The notes under the pieces are model-generated. The model worked only from the letters and a program-made list of their open reading frames with translations. It did not search any database and had not been told where the DNA came from. From positions 214,025 to 278,024 of the forward strand of contig BPGO01000003.1 of the NCBI GenBank assembly GCA_026003075.1: a DNA stretch of 64,000 nt, written 5' to 3'. A program made the translations under genes and the position numbers. This document shows positions 9,161 to 18,392 of the stretch, piece after piece. The stretch is from Fimbriimonadales bacterium. GTDB lineage: Bacteria; Armatimonadota; Fimbriimonadia; Fimbriimonadales; GBS-DC. Every line of letters begins with the position of its first letter. Positions within the stretch are counted from its first letter, which is position 1.

Positions 9161-9185
9161 CACAGCGGGAAATGCCCGCACTGTA
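9161..9185. repeat. Hairpin repeat, copy B
   Basis: CACAG-CGGG-AAATG-CCCG-CA-CTGTA folds like copy A at 7883, with the G-C pair of copy A replaced by A-T, a compensatory change. It lies immediately downstream of the 9191-11146 gene, so it could act as a transcript-end hairpin, although no T-tract follows. The remaining 8983-9190 gap contains only a degenerate minus-strand frame starting MRAFPAVAGRWL. Confidence 0.5.
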
Positions 9186-9190
9186 TCAAT

Positions 9191-11146
9191 CTATATATAA
9201 ATCCGATAGGTCGGCACCTCGAACAGGAGAGTGATTATGGACCAGAGCGACCCCGTCGTGAAGTCGCCCAAGATAAGCCCCAGCGCGAATTGCAGTCCCT
9301 GCCGATGCACATGCCACCCTCCCAACCGCAACAGCACCACCTTCAAGATCCAGCCCAGCAGGAACGGGAACCAGAAGTAGTCTACAGCGAAGCTCACGCT
9401 GAGCGCGTAGCCCGTCGGATGCAGCGGGAAACTGGGGAACACCGAGCGCACCCCCTTCAGCCCCAGCACCATCAGCGCACCACCAGCCAGATAGTACCAA
9501 CGGTCGGGATGCCGCAACGGCTCCTCCGTGAGCCATGTACTGAGCCGATTGAACGATTCCGTCCCGAGCCAGAACTTGAACCCCTGACATCCCCCCTCCG
9601 CACCGTAGCGGTAGGTGACATGCAGATTCGCCCAGCACACTATCACGAACGCCAACGCAGAGACCACCAGTATCAGCCCGCCCAGCCACAGCGGAGAGAG
9701 GGCATAGGCCTGCCCCATCCGCAACGCCTCCAGCTGATTGGGCATCGGATGGCAACGGTAGCACCGATTGAACCAATACAGGGATTGCAGCACCGTTAGG
9801 TTCTGCACGCCCAACCCGCCCAGCGTGAACACATCGAACAGAATCCGTTGCGGGTTCACGAAGTAGATCTCGTGGGGCGCCCCCAACTCGGCTCGCAAGC
9901 GCGTAATCGTGAGTGCCAGCAGAAAGTAGATTGCGAAAAAGAGCGCAGCCACCCAGAAATCCATCCGCAGCAGCAGCGCGTTATACAGAGCAAGCACGAT
10001 AACGCCCGCCCCCAGTCCAAGCCAGCTCAGTTTATAGAGCAGGCAGTCGGGGTGGTCGGGTGTCCACGCGGCGCGCCATGCATCGCGAAAAGTGTGCCGT
10101 GCGCTCCAAAGCAGGGTGAGTCCCAGCATCAGCCATGCGCCTGCCGCCTGCTCGTTCAAGAACGGGAATCCGCGTCCTTGCGCTGCGTCCCACCCCATCA
10201 CCGCGCCGAACACCTGAAACCCTTTCCGCGCCAGCATGAAAAACCACGCCGAGAACGCCAAATCCGCGGGCATCAGATACGCCAATCCCACCGCAAACGG
10301 ATAAGCCGACATGTTGAACGGCGCAGCAGCACTCCAGGGGCGCGTAGTCAAAAATTGACCAATATTGAACTGCTTAATCCACTCGATATGGGGCACAGAA
10401 GGGAAGAGCACATGCAGTCCGTTCAGCCCGCTAATCGACATTGCCAGACCGAACCCTGTCCACATCCAGCGCGACTGCCAGAAACTTCCCGACGGCTCCG
10501 CCATCGCCAACGGCAGCTGAATCAGTGGAAACGCCAACTTCTCGCTCTGAGTCCACTGCTTCAACACCAGGAAGTTCAGGCAGAGGCACATCAACACCAG
10601 CGTCAAAATCAGTCCTGCCCAAAGCGCGAGCGGCTTTGCCCAGATTAAGAGCCAATCCCATCGGTAGGGCGAGACGCCGCCGTTGTAGAACCCGCGCACG
10701 GCGTCCTCGTCCCACACAAACAGCGCATGGGGCACATACCCCATAAACCGCTCGCGCCATCCCGTTTCGGGGGTGGCATGACGCTGTAGGTGGGCAATCG
10801 CGCCAAACAGGTTCTGCAACATGTCGTGCCCCGCAAACACCGCACCCGTGACGACGATGAGGTAAATCACCACCAATTCAGCGCCCGTAAGTAGCCCCAC
10901 GCCCCAGCGCACACTCCAGAGCCAGTTCAAGAGCGCCGCCACAAACAGCGTGAAGATGGGGGTGATGAAAATCGGCAAGCTGGTGGCATCGAGCGTATAC
11001 CAGCGCACCTCGATAACGGTGATCCAGTAGATGTTGAGCGTCATTAAGGCGAGTCCGAGCACCAGCGCTCGTGCCCGTACACGCCCCCCGGAACTTTGCG
11101 CTGCCCCGTTCGTCGCAGCTCGCCTTTGAGTATGGAAAGACATCAC
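9191..11146 (-). CDS. DUF6785/DUF6784-family polytopic membrane protein
   Basis: 651 residues with about 14 hydrophobic segments, the plan of the large DUF6785-type membrane proteins seen mainly in Armatimonadota, Planctomycetota and relatives and distantly reminiscent of oligopeptide transporters. Conserved-looking stretches include WYTLDATSLPIFITPIFTLF, GAELVVIYLIVVTGAVFAGHDMLQNL and TRLRAELGAPHEIYF. No enzyme motif is apparent; a transport role is inferred from topology only. The start is GTG 11146 or ATG 11143; TATACT lies 12 nt upstream, back to back with the promoter of the next gene. Confidence 0.75.
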   Translation of the reverse strand: MMSFHTQRRAATNGAAQSSGGRVRARALVLGLALMTLNIYWITVIEVRWYTLDATSLPIFITPIFTLFVAALLNWLWSVRWGVGLLTGAELVVIYLIVVTGAVFAGHDMLQNLFGAIAHLQRHATPETGWRERFMGYVPHALFVWDEDAVRGFYNGGVSPYRWDWLLIWAKPLALWAGLILTLVLMCLCLNFLVLKQWTQSEKLAFPLIQLPLAMAEPSGSFWQSRWMWTGFGLAMSISGLNGLHVLFPSVPHIEWIKQFNIGQFLTTRPWSAAAPFNMSAYPFAVGLAYLMPADLAFSAWFFMLARKGFQVFGAVMGWDAAQGRGFPFLNEQAAGAWLMLGLTLLWSARHTFRDAWRAAWTPDHPDCLLYKLSWLGLGAGVIVLALYNALLLRMDFWVAALFFAIYFLLALTITRLRAELGAPHEIYFVNPQRILFDVFTLGGLGVQNLTVLQSLYWFNRCYRCHPMPNQLEALRMGQAYALSPLWLGGLILVVSALAFVIVCWANLHVTYRYGAEGGCQGFKFWLGTESFNRLSTWLTEEPLRHPDRWYYLAGGALMVLGLKGVRSVFPSFPLHPTGYALSVSFAVDYFWFPFLLGWILKVVLLRLGGWHVHRQGLQFALGLILGDFTTGSLWSIITLLFEVPTYRIYI

Positions 11147-11184
11147 TTCGAGGCAAGTATACCGTGATTCGGTGTTTTTTGGGG

Positions 11185-11190
11185 CATAAT
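11185..11190 (+). promoter_or_regulatory. -10 element, probable leaderless promoter of the VOC gene
   Basis: CATAAT ends 9 nt before the ATG at 11200; no Shine-Dalgarno lies between. Confidence 0.45.
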
Positions 11191-11199
11191 TAGCGCGTT

Positions 11200-11580
11200 A
11201 TGGCTCGCCCGACGATTACCGAGTTTATTGCGTTTCTACCTGCTCCTGAGTGGGAGGCGACGCGCCGTTTTTACGAGCAAGTGCTGGGGTTCCCATGCGT
11301 CTTAGAACAGGTGGATTGCTGCATCTATCGGGTTGTGGGCACGGGCTACATTGGCTTTTGCCAGCGTGCGGAACTGCCTCAACCTGCCGAGCGTGTCATC
11401 CTGACGCTGGTCACGCCAGAGGTGGACGCATGGCACGCCTATTTCCAAACGCAGGGCGTGGACATCGTGAAGCCGCCCACCTATAACGAGCGATATCAGA
11501 TCTACCACCTGTTCGCTCGCGACCCGAACGGCTACCTCATCGAGATTCAACGATTCGACGACCCACGCTGGCAGGGTTAA
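11200..11580 (+). CDS. VOC (glyoxalase/bleomycin-resistance) superfamily protein
   Basis: 126 residues forming one vicinal-oxygen-chelate module pair: ITEFIAFLPAPEWEATRRFYEQVLGFPCVLEQ at the N-terminus and the closing strand-loop YHLFARDPNGYLIEIQRFDDPRW, whose DPNG-YLIEIQ is diagnostic. Metal-binding residues of glyoxalase I are not fully evident, so substrate and reaction are unknown. Its TAA stop overlaps the convergent stop of the next gene by 4 bp (TTAA). Confidence 0.88.
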   Translation: MARPTITEFIAFLPAPEWEATRRFYEQVLGFPCVLEQVDCCIYRVVGTGYIGFCQRAELPQPAERVILTLVTPEVDAWHAYFQTQGVDIVKPPTYNERYQIYHLFARDPNGYLIEIQRFDDPRWQG

Positions 11581-12461
11581 GAAGCGGGCTCTGGCGTCGA
11601 CTCGTGGGCGCGCCGCCCGAAATAGTAAATCATAAACGCTCCCGTCGCGAACATAATTAGACTGTAGACCGCTGCAGGAATCGACATTGTGGGCTGTTTC
11701 AAAATCGTGCTGGCAATAAGAATCGCCAGTGTCCCATTTTGAATACCGCCCTCGATGGAGATTGCGATAGCCTGCCTGCGCGGTAAGCGGAATAGACGCG
11801 CCACATTATAGCCCATCCAGAGGGTCAACACATTTAGCGCAACCATTGAAAGACCTGCCTGTCGGAAATGGGAAGGTAGGTTTTCCCGATCTTGCATCAC
11901 GGCGCCCAGCACGGCAATCGCAATAAAAATCGTCGAGAGGAGGCGTACGGGGCGCTCCGCCTTGTATGCGAACTGGGGCTTGCGGGCGCGTATAAACATC
12001 CCTATCGCCACGGGAATCAGGATAATCGCCCCTACCTGAATAATGGTGCGCAACACGGGCAGGCGGATTTCCTGCGTTTCGCCCAGAAAGTGTGCCAGAG
12101 AGAGGTTAATCAAAATCGGCGTTGTGATAATGATAATCAGGCTGTTGAAAGCAGTGAGCGTGACGCCCAGCGCCACATCACCTCGCGCGAGATAAGTGAT
12201 GAGGTTCGCTGTTGCGCCCGCAGGACAGAGCGCAAGGATCATTACCCCCACCGCTAACTTGGGATCCATCGGGAACAGTTTGGCGATGACAAACCCCGCA
12301 ATCGGCAACAACACCATCTGGCAGGTCAAGCCAATCAGGAACGCCTTAGGAAGAATCACCACGCGCAAAAAGTCGTAGCGTGTCAGTGTTAGCCCCAAGC
12401 CGAGCATAATCACTGCAAGCGCAAGAGGCAACACGACATTCGTAAAGACATTCGCCTCCAT
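11577..12461 (-). CDS. Bile acid:sodium symporter (BASS) family transporter
   Basis: 294 residues, about nine to ten membrane segments. Family motifs include LALAVIMLGLGLTLTRYDF near the N-terminus, the Na+-site loop LALCPAGATANLITYLARGDVALGVTLTAFNS, and the second crossover EGGIQNGTLAILIAS. Bacterial members import bile acids, pantoate, pyruvate or other organic anions; the substrate cannot be predicted. TATACT ends 5 nt before the ATG, so the mRNA is probably leaderless. Confidence 0.92.
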   Translation of the reverse strand: MEANVFTNVVLPLALAVIMLGLGLTLTRYDFLRVVILPKAFLIGLTCQMVLLPIAGFVIAKLFPMDPKLAVGVMILALCPAGATANLITYLARGDVALGVTLTAFNSLIIIITTPILINLSLAHFLGETQEIRLPVLRTIIQVGAIILIPVAIGMFIRARKPQFAYKAERPVRLLSTIFIAIAVLGAVMQDRENLPSHFRQAGLSMVALNVLTLWMGYNVARLFRLPRRQAIAISIEGGIQNGTLAILIASTILKQPTMSIPAAVYSLIMFATGAFMIYYFGRRAHESTPEPAS

Positions 12462-12518
12462 AATTTAGTATAGTAAGTCAAAGAAGGAATTTTTCCTGCA
12501 GCGGATGTGTTAAGAGTG

Positions 12519-12650
12519 CGCCTATATCCTGTTGACCATTCCTACGGGCTGGATACGCTGGGCGATGATTTTCCTTCCTGAGGTAGTCAAGCGGTTCACG
12601 GTGGCGGCGGGCACATCGCCGGGCAGCCCAGCGATTCGGGTGACCTTCAT
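12519..12650 (-). CDS. Possible 43-residue peptide coupled to the Rpn nuclease gene
   Basis: A short frame starting MKVTRIAGLPGDVPAATV and ending GMVNRI. Its ATG overlaps the TGA of the upstream nuclease gene (ATATGA), a typical coupling geometry. It is too short for the ORF track. No homologue is recognised and codon pattern alone cannot prove translation; it may be a remnant of a longer gene. Confidence 0.3.
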
Positions 12651-13621
12651 ATCTTCGCAGCTTCCATGGCTTGGGCGAACTCCTCCAGCGTCGCCGCGTC
12701 CAACGCAAACGCGCTGAGTTCCCGTAACCGCTCTATCGACTCAATCTGTTTAAGTTGGGGTTCCAGTGCAAGCGCATCGTCACCAAACCGACGATGCAGA
12801 ATATACATCGTCGACTCGATGATTCCTTGCTGCAAGCCCTGCTGTAAGCCCTGCTTAGCCCCTCTCTCGATTGCGAACTCTTCAAGGCTTGTCAGAGGCC
12901 ACTCCGACTCTTCCTCAAACTGACGCACCACCTGCTGCACTAACTGCTCCAGCTCCTGCGACAGAGTCATCATAAAGTCCACCACCTTGTATAAGTGAAT
13001 GACCTGCTCTACAGTATACCCGCGCTCGCGCAGCTGGCGTATGAGTGCAATCTTCTCACTGAGCAACAAGTTCGGCTTACCGCGCGTCTTGAGAGCGCGT
13101 AAGTGTGCCAGAACGACCAGCGCAAACGGGTTCCTGGATCGCTCCAGCACCGTCTCATCAAAATCCAGCAATTTCACAGTAGAGAACCTAAACTGCAATT
13201 CGCTGCCGATATTCTGGTACCCAAATGTGTTCGGACGCCAATTCGGGTCGGCATCCGCCAAGATTGCCAGGCTGACGACTTCGGGATACTCGTAGGCATC
13301 GAAGATATGGTAGTGATAGACAAACATCCGTAGGGCGAAATTGGGGTCGGGCTGCGCTTGAATTTCAATGTGGATCATCACGATGCGTTCTGTGCCATCG
13401 TGGAAGGAAACTTTCGCGACAATATCGGCGGTTTGGCGGCGTTTACCGCGCACGGCAGGCGCAAGGCGGTAAAGATTGGCGTCCAGAAACTCCACGGGGC
13501 GCGTCCAGTCGACTTGGTCGTGGACGGCGGGGAAGAGGAGCTGCAGGCACTCGCGGAAGAAGGTGCGGATGGCATATTTCCACGCCTCATCAAAACCCCT
13601 GCGCGGACGGCGTTTGCGCAT
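12647..13621 (-). CDS. Rpn-family / PD-(D/E)XK nuclease-transposase-like protein
   Basis: 324 residues. The N-terminal domain has the family's pattern: FDEAWKYAIRTFFRECLQLLFP, then TADIVAKVSFHDGTERIVMIHIEIQAQPDPNFALRMFVYHYHIFD, where the D ... E-I-Q residues fit the PD-(D/E)XK active site. The C-terminal half is helical and contains a tandem GLQQGLQQG, common in these proteins. Rpn proteins are recombination-promoting DNases; many relatives are annotated as putative transposases and occur in scattered copies. The gene has no defined transposon ends here. Confidence 0.85.
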   Translation of the reverse strand: MRKRRPRRGFDEAWKYAIRTFFRECLQLLFPAVHDQVDWTRPVEFLDANLYRLAPAVRGKRRQTADIVAKVSFHDGTERIVMIHIEIQAQPDPNFALRMFVYHYHIFDAYEYPEVVSLAILADADPNWRPNTFGYQNIGSELQFRFSTVKLLDFDETVLERSRNPFALVVLAHLRALKTRGKPNLLLSEKIALIRQLRERGYTVEQVIHLYKVVDFMMTLSQELEQLVQQVVRQFEEESEWPLTSLEEFAIERGAKQGLQQGLQQGIIESTMYILHRRFGDDALALEPQLKQIESIERLRELSAFALDAATLEEFAQAMEAAKI

Positions 13622-13739
13622 AGGAACTGTTTTCTCAATCTATGAGGAAAATCCTGCTTCCATGGAGCGGTTGGGGACACCGTGAAGCGAAGCGATCTTA
13701 CCGATATTATCGGCTGCGATGGCGTGCGCCCCTTTCAGG

Positions 13740-13745
13740 TACAAT
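13740..13745 (+). promoter_or_regulatory. -10 element, probable leaderless promoter of pheT
   Basis: TACAAT ends 8 nt before ATG 13754, the start that gives the family-typical MRIPIEWLKDFV. The ORF-track start at 13682 would place this promoter inside the gene. Confidence 0.6.
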
Positions 13746-13753
13746 CTACGCCG

Positions 13754-15850
13754 ATGCGCATCCCAATTGAATGGCTAAAGGACTTTGTGGCGGTGGAGCT
13801 ATCGCCCGACGCGCTCGCTGAGCGGCTGACGATGGCAGGGTTGGAAGTGGAGGAGGTGCTGGACACTCCGCAAGGAACCGTGTTGTCGATGTATATCACC
13901 CCCAACCGTGGCGACTGTTTGAGTGTGTTTGGGGTGGCGCGGGAAGTGTACGCCTTATTCGGCGAGGCAGCGCGCCCTACCGAACTTTTTCATCGACTGA
14001 ACGCGCAGCTTCTGAACCCACCGACGGCAGAACCTTTGCAGACTGCTGACTATGTGCGTGTGGAGATACACGACGCCGACCTGTGCCCACGCTACGCGGC
14101 TCGCGTGATTCGCGACATTAAGCCCGCTCCTTCGCCCGCTTATGTGCAAAACCGCCTGCTCGCCGCCGGCATGCGCCCCATCAATAACATCGTGGACGCC
14201 ACCAACTATGTGATGCTCGAATTAGGGCAGCCCCTGCACGCTTTCGACCTACAAACCATCAAGCAACACACCATCATCGTGCGGCGCGCCGAGCCCTATG
14301 AGCGTATTCAGACCCTCGATGGGCAAGAGCATACGCTGATCCCCAATAACTTAATGATTTGCGATGCGGAGCGCCCCGTCGCCGTTGCTGGGGTGATGGG
14401 TGGAGCAGAGACCGAAGTAACAGAAGATACCCGCCATATCTTAATGGAGTCGGCGCACTTCAATCCGATGTCGATTCGCGCAACGGCTCGCCAGCTGGGG
14501 CTGCGCACGGAGTCTTCATATCGTTTTGAGCGGTTTGTCGACCCGAATCTGGTCATCGTAGCCCAACATCGCGTCTGTGAGTTGCTGGAGCAGTGGACGG
14601 GGGTGGCAGCGGTACCTGGCATTGTTGATGTGTATCCACGCCCCTTCGAACAGCGCACGCTCACGGTGCGCTTGGCACGCGCCGAGCGGCTGCTGGGCTT
14701 TGAAATCCACCCCGAAGAGGCGCGTGCGGTATTGGAACGGCTCAACTTGCGTCCTGAACCGACTCAGGAAGGCTTTCGCGTGCAGGTTCCCCTGTATCGT
14801 GCAGACCTGCTGCGCGAGGAAGACCTGATTGAGGAGTTGGGGCGTGTTTTGGGCTACGATCGAATTCCTGCCATCCCGCCTGCAGGTTACACCACACAGG
14901 GGAAGGACAGCCCCGAAGGTGCGTTCGCTGAGCGTGTGCGCACGGTGCTGCTAAGTGCAGGATTGCAAGAGATTGTGGGGCACACGCTGGAGGGGCCCTC
15001 GCCTTTGCAAAGCAGCGGTGCGGGCATCGGCGAGTTGATGTATCAGCCTGTGCCGCTGCAAAATCCGATGAGCGATGAGTTGAGCTGCCTACGCCACTCG
15101 ATTATGAGCAGCCTCATCCGCGCTGCCGACCACAACCGACGACGCAATCGCCGCGACATGCATCTGTTTGAGATCGGGCGTGTGTTCGCTCAAGATGAAC
15201 AGGGCAATTTCCACGAATGGACACATCTGGGCATCTTGCTTACGGGACTGCTGCATGCACCCCACTGGGCAGTAAAACCGCAACCTGCCGACTTCTATGC
15301 GCTCAAGGGGGTTGTAGAGCACCTGATGACCGCGCTGGGTATCCAAGCGCGTTTCATCCCCACGGCGGGACAAGACCACAGGCTCCACCCGATGCGCTCG
15401 GCATATGTGCATGACGCCCATGACCAGCGGCTCGGCGTGCTGGGCGAGCTGCACCCAGAACTGCAAAAGCAGTACGAGTTCCGCCAGCGCGTCTACTTGG
15501 CGGAGATCGGTATGACGGCGCTGATGCACGCAGCAGCGCACACGGTACATTACCGCCCACTGCCCCATTTCCCGCCCGTGCTGCGCGATATCGCGTTTGT
15601 GGTGGAGCAATCTATCCCCTACGCCACACTGGAGGGGACAATACGCGAGGCAGGCGGCGTGTTGCTGGAATCGTTGCGGTTGTTTGATCGCTACACAGGT
15701 GCGCCCGTGCCCGAAGGTCACCATAGCCTCGCCTTCTCGCTCGTGTTTCGCGACCCGAATCGCACCCTCACTGACGAAGAAGTCAACACACGGGTGGAGG
15801 CGATTTTTGCTGCGCTGGAGTCGAAGCACGGCGCACAGCGCAGAGGGTAA
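13754..15850 (+). CDS. pheT: Phenylalanyl-tRNA synthetase beta subunit, short form
   Basis: 698 residues. After MRIPIEWLKDFV the protein passes from GLEVEEVLDTPQG straight to LSMYITPNRGDCLSVFGVAREV, so the EMAP/OB-fold tRNA-binding domain of about 100 residues found in most bacterial PheT proteins is missing. The B3/B4 editing module, B5 domain, synthetase-like core (YQPVPLQNPMSDELSCLRHSIM) and C-terminal anticodon-binding FDX-ACB domain (HFPPVLRDIAFVVEQ ... LTDEEVNTRVEAI) are present. It works as an alpha2-beta2 enzyme with PheS; pheS is not adjacent. Start chosen from homology and the -10 just upstream. Confidence 0.95.
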   Translation: MRIPIEWLKDFVAVELSPDALAERLTMAGLEVEEVLDTPQGTVLSMYITPNRGDCLSVFGVAREVYALFGEAARPTELFHRLNAQLLNPPTAEPLQTADYVRVEIHDADLCPRYAARVIRDIKPAPSPAYVQNRLLAAGMRPINNIVDATNYVMLELGQPLHAFDLQTIKQHTIIVRRAEPYERIQTLDGQEHTLIPNNLMICDAERPVAVAGVMGGAETEVTEDTRHILMESAHFNPMSIRATARQLGLRTESSYRFERFVDPNLVIVAQHRVCELLEQWTGVAAVPGIVDVYPRPFEQRTLTVRLARAERLLGFEIHPEEARAVLERLNLRPEPTQEGFRVQVPLYRADLLREEDLIEELGRVLGYDRIPAIPPAGYTTQGKDSPEGAFAERVRTVLLSAGLQEIVGHTLEGPSPLQSSGAGIGELMYQPVPLQNPMSDELSCLRHSIMSSLIRAADHNRRRNRRDMHLFEIGRVFAQDEQGNFHEWTHLGILLTGLLHAPHWAVKPQPADFYALKGVVEHLMTALGIQARFIPTAGQDHRLHPMRSAYVHDAHDQRLGVLGELHPELQKQYEFRQRVYLAEIGMTALMHAAAHTVHYRPLPHFPPVLRDIAFVVEQSIPYATLEGTIREAGGVLLESLRLFDRYTGAPVPEGHHSLAFSLVFRDPNRTLTDEEVNTRVEAIFAALESKHGAQRRG

Positions 15851-15878
15851 GCGGAGCGCTGCCTCGGGGTTGGCTTCG

Positions 15879-18296
15879 TTAGATGAGTTGAACGGGGTCG
15901 ATGTCCACCTTCACACGCGCACGGTCGTCGGGTGGAAGCTGCGCCAGCACAGGCGCGAGCAATTCGGCAGGCTCAGCGTCGGGTGCAAACTTGAGCAACA
16001 GATGGTAACGATAGCGACTCTCCAGCCGCTCCAGTGGTGCAGGGGCTGGACCAAGTATCTGTAGCAGCGTGTCGCCCACAAGCGGCGCCAGCCACTGCAC
16101 CAGTTGCGCTAAAGGGCGTTCAGCAGTAGATGCGCTGGCATCTGTGCTAAGCAGATTGACCAGCCGCGTGAAGGGAGGGTAGCCTACCTCACGGCGCAGT
16201 TCCAACTCCTGCCGATAGAACGCCTCATAATCCTGACGCAGAGCGCACTGCACCGCGAGATGGTCGGGGTTGTAGGTCTGAATCAGGGCATACCCGCGTT
16301 GCTCGCGTCGCCCTGCACGTCCCACCACTTGGGTCAGCAACTGAAACACACGCTCACTGGCGCGAAAGTCGGGCAAATACAGCCCCGTGTCTGCGCTAAT
16401 CACTCCCACCAGAGTCACGCGCGGAAAATCCAGCCCGCGCGCCGCCATCTGGGTGCCAATCAACACATCGAGGTTCCCTGCCCGAAATTCCGATAGGATC
16501 TGTAGGTACTGATGACGTTTCTGAAAAGTATCGCGGTCGAGCCGTGCCGTGCGCCCATGGGGCAGAAGTTGGCGCAAAGCCATCTCCACACGCTGCGTGC
16601 CCACGCCAAAGGGGCGCATCTCGAGCCCCCCACACTGCGGGCAAGTGGTCGGGGGTGTTTGCCGATGCCCACAGTGATGGCAAAGCATAAAGGGCGCTGC
16701 ACTCCGATGGTACACAAGCGTGACGGAGCAGTTGGGACACATCGGTACATAGCCACACTCGCGACATAACAAAAGCGGCGCGAAGCCACGACGATTCAGA
16801 AACAGAATCGCCTGCTCGCCTCGGCGGAGCGTCTCTTGGAGCGCGTCGAGCAATTCGGAGCTGATCGGCTGGAACGGTCTGCCGCGCAGATCAACAAGGT
16901 GCACCGCTGGCAACGGTGCGCCACCTACCCGCTCGGGTAGATCAAGTCGCCGAAGCACTCCCTGCTCGGCGCGGTAGAAAGTTTCCAGTGCAGGCGTGGC
17001 GGAGCCGAGCAGGAGTACGGCGTTGGCGTCGCGCGCGCGCACTTCCGCAAGGGTGCGCGCGTGATAGGTAGGCGCGTGGGACTGCTTGTACGAGGTCTCG
17101 TGTTCCTCATCCACGATAATCAACCCGATATTCGATAACGGTGCAAAGAGAGCGGATCGCGCGCCCACCACCACAGACGCGTCGCCCCGCTGGACACGCA
17201 GCCACTGGACATAACGGTCGGACGGGCTGAGCTGACTATGCCAGATTGCTACGGTGGAACCGAACCGCTCGCGAAACGCCTGGCTCACCTGCGCGGTAAG
17301 CGCGATTTCAGGGACAAGCATCAGCACGCTACGCCCCGTGCGTAGGCATTCAGCCGCCGCACGCAGGTAGACCTCCGTCTTGCCGCTGCCCGTGACGCCA
17401 TAAAGCAGAAACGCCTGATGGTTCCCTGCCTGCAACGCGCGGGTGAGAGTCTCCACTGCCGACTGCTGGGCGGGAGTGAGTAGGGGCGGTGGAGTGATCG
17501 CAGGAGACGGTGGGGCATCGGCATAAACGGTGCGCACCAACCCGCGCGATTCCAACGCACGCAACGACTGGGGACTGACCCCGGTCGCCTGCAGCAACTC
17601 CGTCCGGGGCAGCCGCCCTTCAGGGTGTTCCAGCATGTGCATCAAGAGGGCGGCTTGGGCGGGGGCACGCGCCGCGTCGTTGGCAAAAAATGTATCCAGC
17701 GCTTCGGGGGGCGCGGTCAGCTCCGTGATGGCGTCTGGGCGGGCAGGTGGCGGGGGCGGTTCCAGTTCATAGCGGGTGCGCACGCAGCCCTTCTCGCGCA
17801 AACCGCGTAGCCCCGGCTGCCAAATCGCGGCGGCGAGTTCCCGTTTGAGCGTCGCCAAGCTCACGCGCCCCCCGTGCCTCTGAATCGCCTCTGCCGTCAT
17901 GCGTTGGGCAGGCGAACGCAGCGACGGTATAGAACCTGTCAGCTCAATCACCGCACGCAGGCGATAGCGGATGCCCGTTGGGAGAACAGTCTGCGCCGCC
18001 TCCGCAGGGGAACACAGCAGCGAACGCTCCATCTGGTGCATTAGGTTCAACAAGGTCGCATCCAGCAGCGGTTGGCTCAACACGCCCTCAATCGGTTTGA
18101 GCGGATAGCCCAACGCACTGGGGTCTTCCATGGGGCGCGTCTGCATCACCAGCCCCAGCGCGAGGCGGTTCTGGAGGGGCACTAAAACACCCGCGCCCTG
18201 GCGGACCGCAACCAGAAACGGCTCAGGAATCGCATAGGTGAGTGTCTGGTAGGCAAGCGCCCCCCCGGTCAGGAGCAAAACATCTGCGACGGTCAT
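15879..18296 (-). CDS. priA: Primosomal protein N' (PriA helicase)
   Basis: Restarts stalled replication forks by loading DnaB. About 805 residues. The N-terminal 3'-binding domain is followed by a superfamily 2 helicase: GVTGSGKTEVYLR (Walker A), IVDEEHETSYKQ (DEEH box), LLGSATPALET, and VVGRAGRREQRG (motif VI). The zinc-binding insert shows eight cysteines: CRECGYVPMCPNCS and CHHCGHRQTPPTTCPQCGG. The preferred start is ATG 18296, with GGAG upstream of it, rather than the 18308 ATG of the track. Confidence 0.97.
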   Translation of the reverse strand: MTVADVLLLTGGALAYQTLTYAIPEPFLVAVRQGAGVLVPLQNRLALGLVMQTRPMEDPSALGYPLKPIEGVLSQPLLDATLLNLMHQMERSLLCSPAEAAQTVLPTGIRYRLRAVIELTGSIPSLRSPAQRMTAEAIQRHGGRVSLATLKRELAAAIWQPGLRGLREKGCVRTRYELEPPPPPARPDAITELTAPPEALDTFFANDAARAPAQAALLMHMLEHPEGRLPRTELLQATGVSPQSLRALESRGLVRTVYADAPPSPAITPPPLLTPAQQSAVETLTRALQAGNHQAFLLYGVTGSGKTEVYLRAAAECLRTGRSVLMLVPEIALTAQVSQAFRERFGSTVAIWHSQLSPSDRYVQWLRVQRGDASVVVGARSALFAPLSNIGLIIVDEEHETSYKQSHAPTYHARTLAEVRARDANAVLLLGSATPALETFYRAEQGVLRRLDLPERVGGAPLPAVHLVDLRGRPFQPISSELLDALQETLRRGEQAILFLNRRGFAPLLLCRECGYVPMCPNCSVTLVYHRSAAPFMLCHHCGHRQTPPTTCPQCGGLEMRPFGVGTQRVEMALRQLLPHGRTARLDRDTFQKRHQYLQILSEFRAGNLDVLIGTQMAARGLDFPRVTLVGVISADTGLYLPDFRASERVFQLLTQVVGRAGRREQRGYALIQTYNPDHLAVQCALRQDYEAFYRQELELRREVGYPPFTRLVNLLSTDASASTAERPLAQLVQWLAPLVGDTLLQILGPAPAPLERLESRYRYHLLLKFAPDAEPAELLAPVLAQLPPDDRARVKVDIDPVQLI

Positions 18297-18392
18297 GACC
18301 CACTCCATCAGGCGCAGGATATGCGCGTGGTATTGCTTATGATACCTTTTCCCCGAAGTATTCTCTGAACACCCTACTCTCTATCCCGATGG

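Noticed and set aside
13682-13753. ORF-track N-terminal extension of pheT (MKRSDLTDIIGCDG...)
   Set aside because: The TACAAT promoter lies inside it and homologues begin at MRIPIEWLKDFV. The CCGATATTATCGG dyad here is more likely regulatory or accidental.
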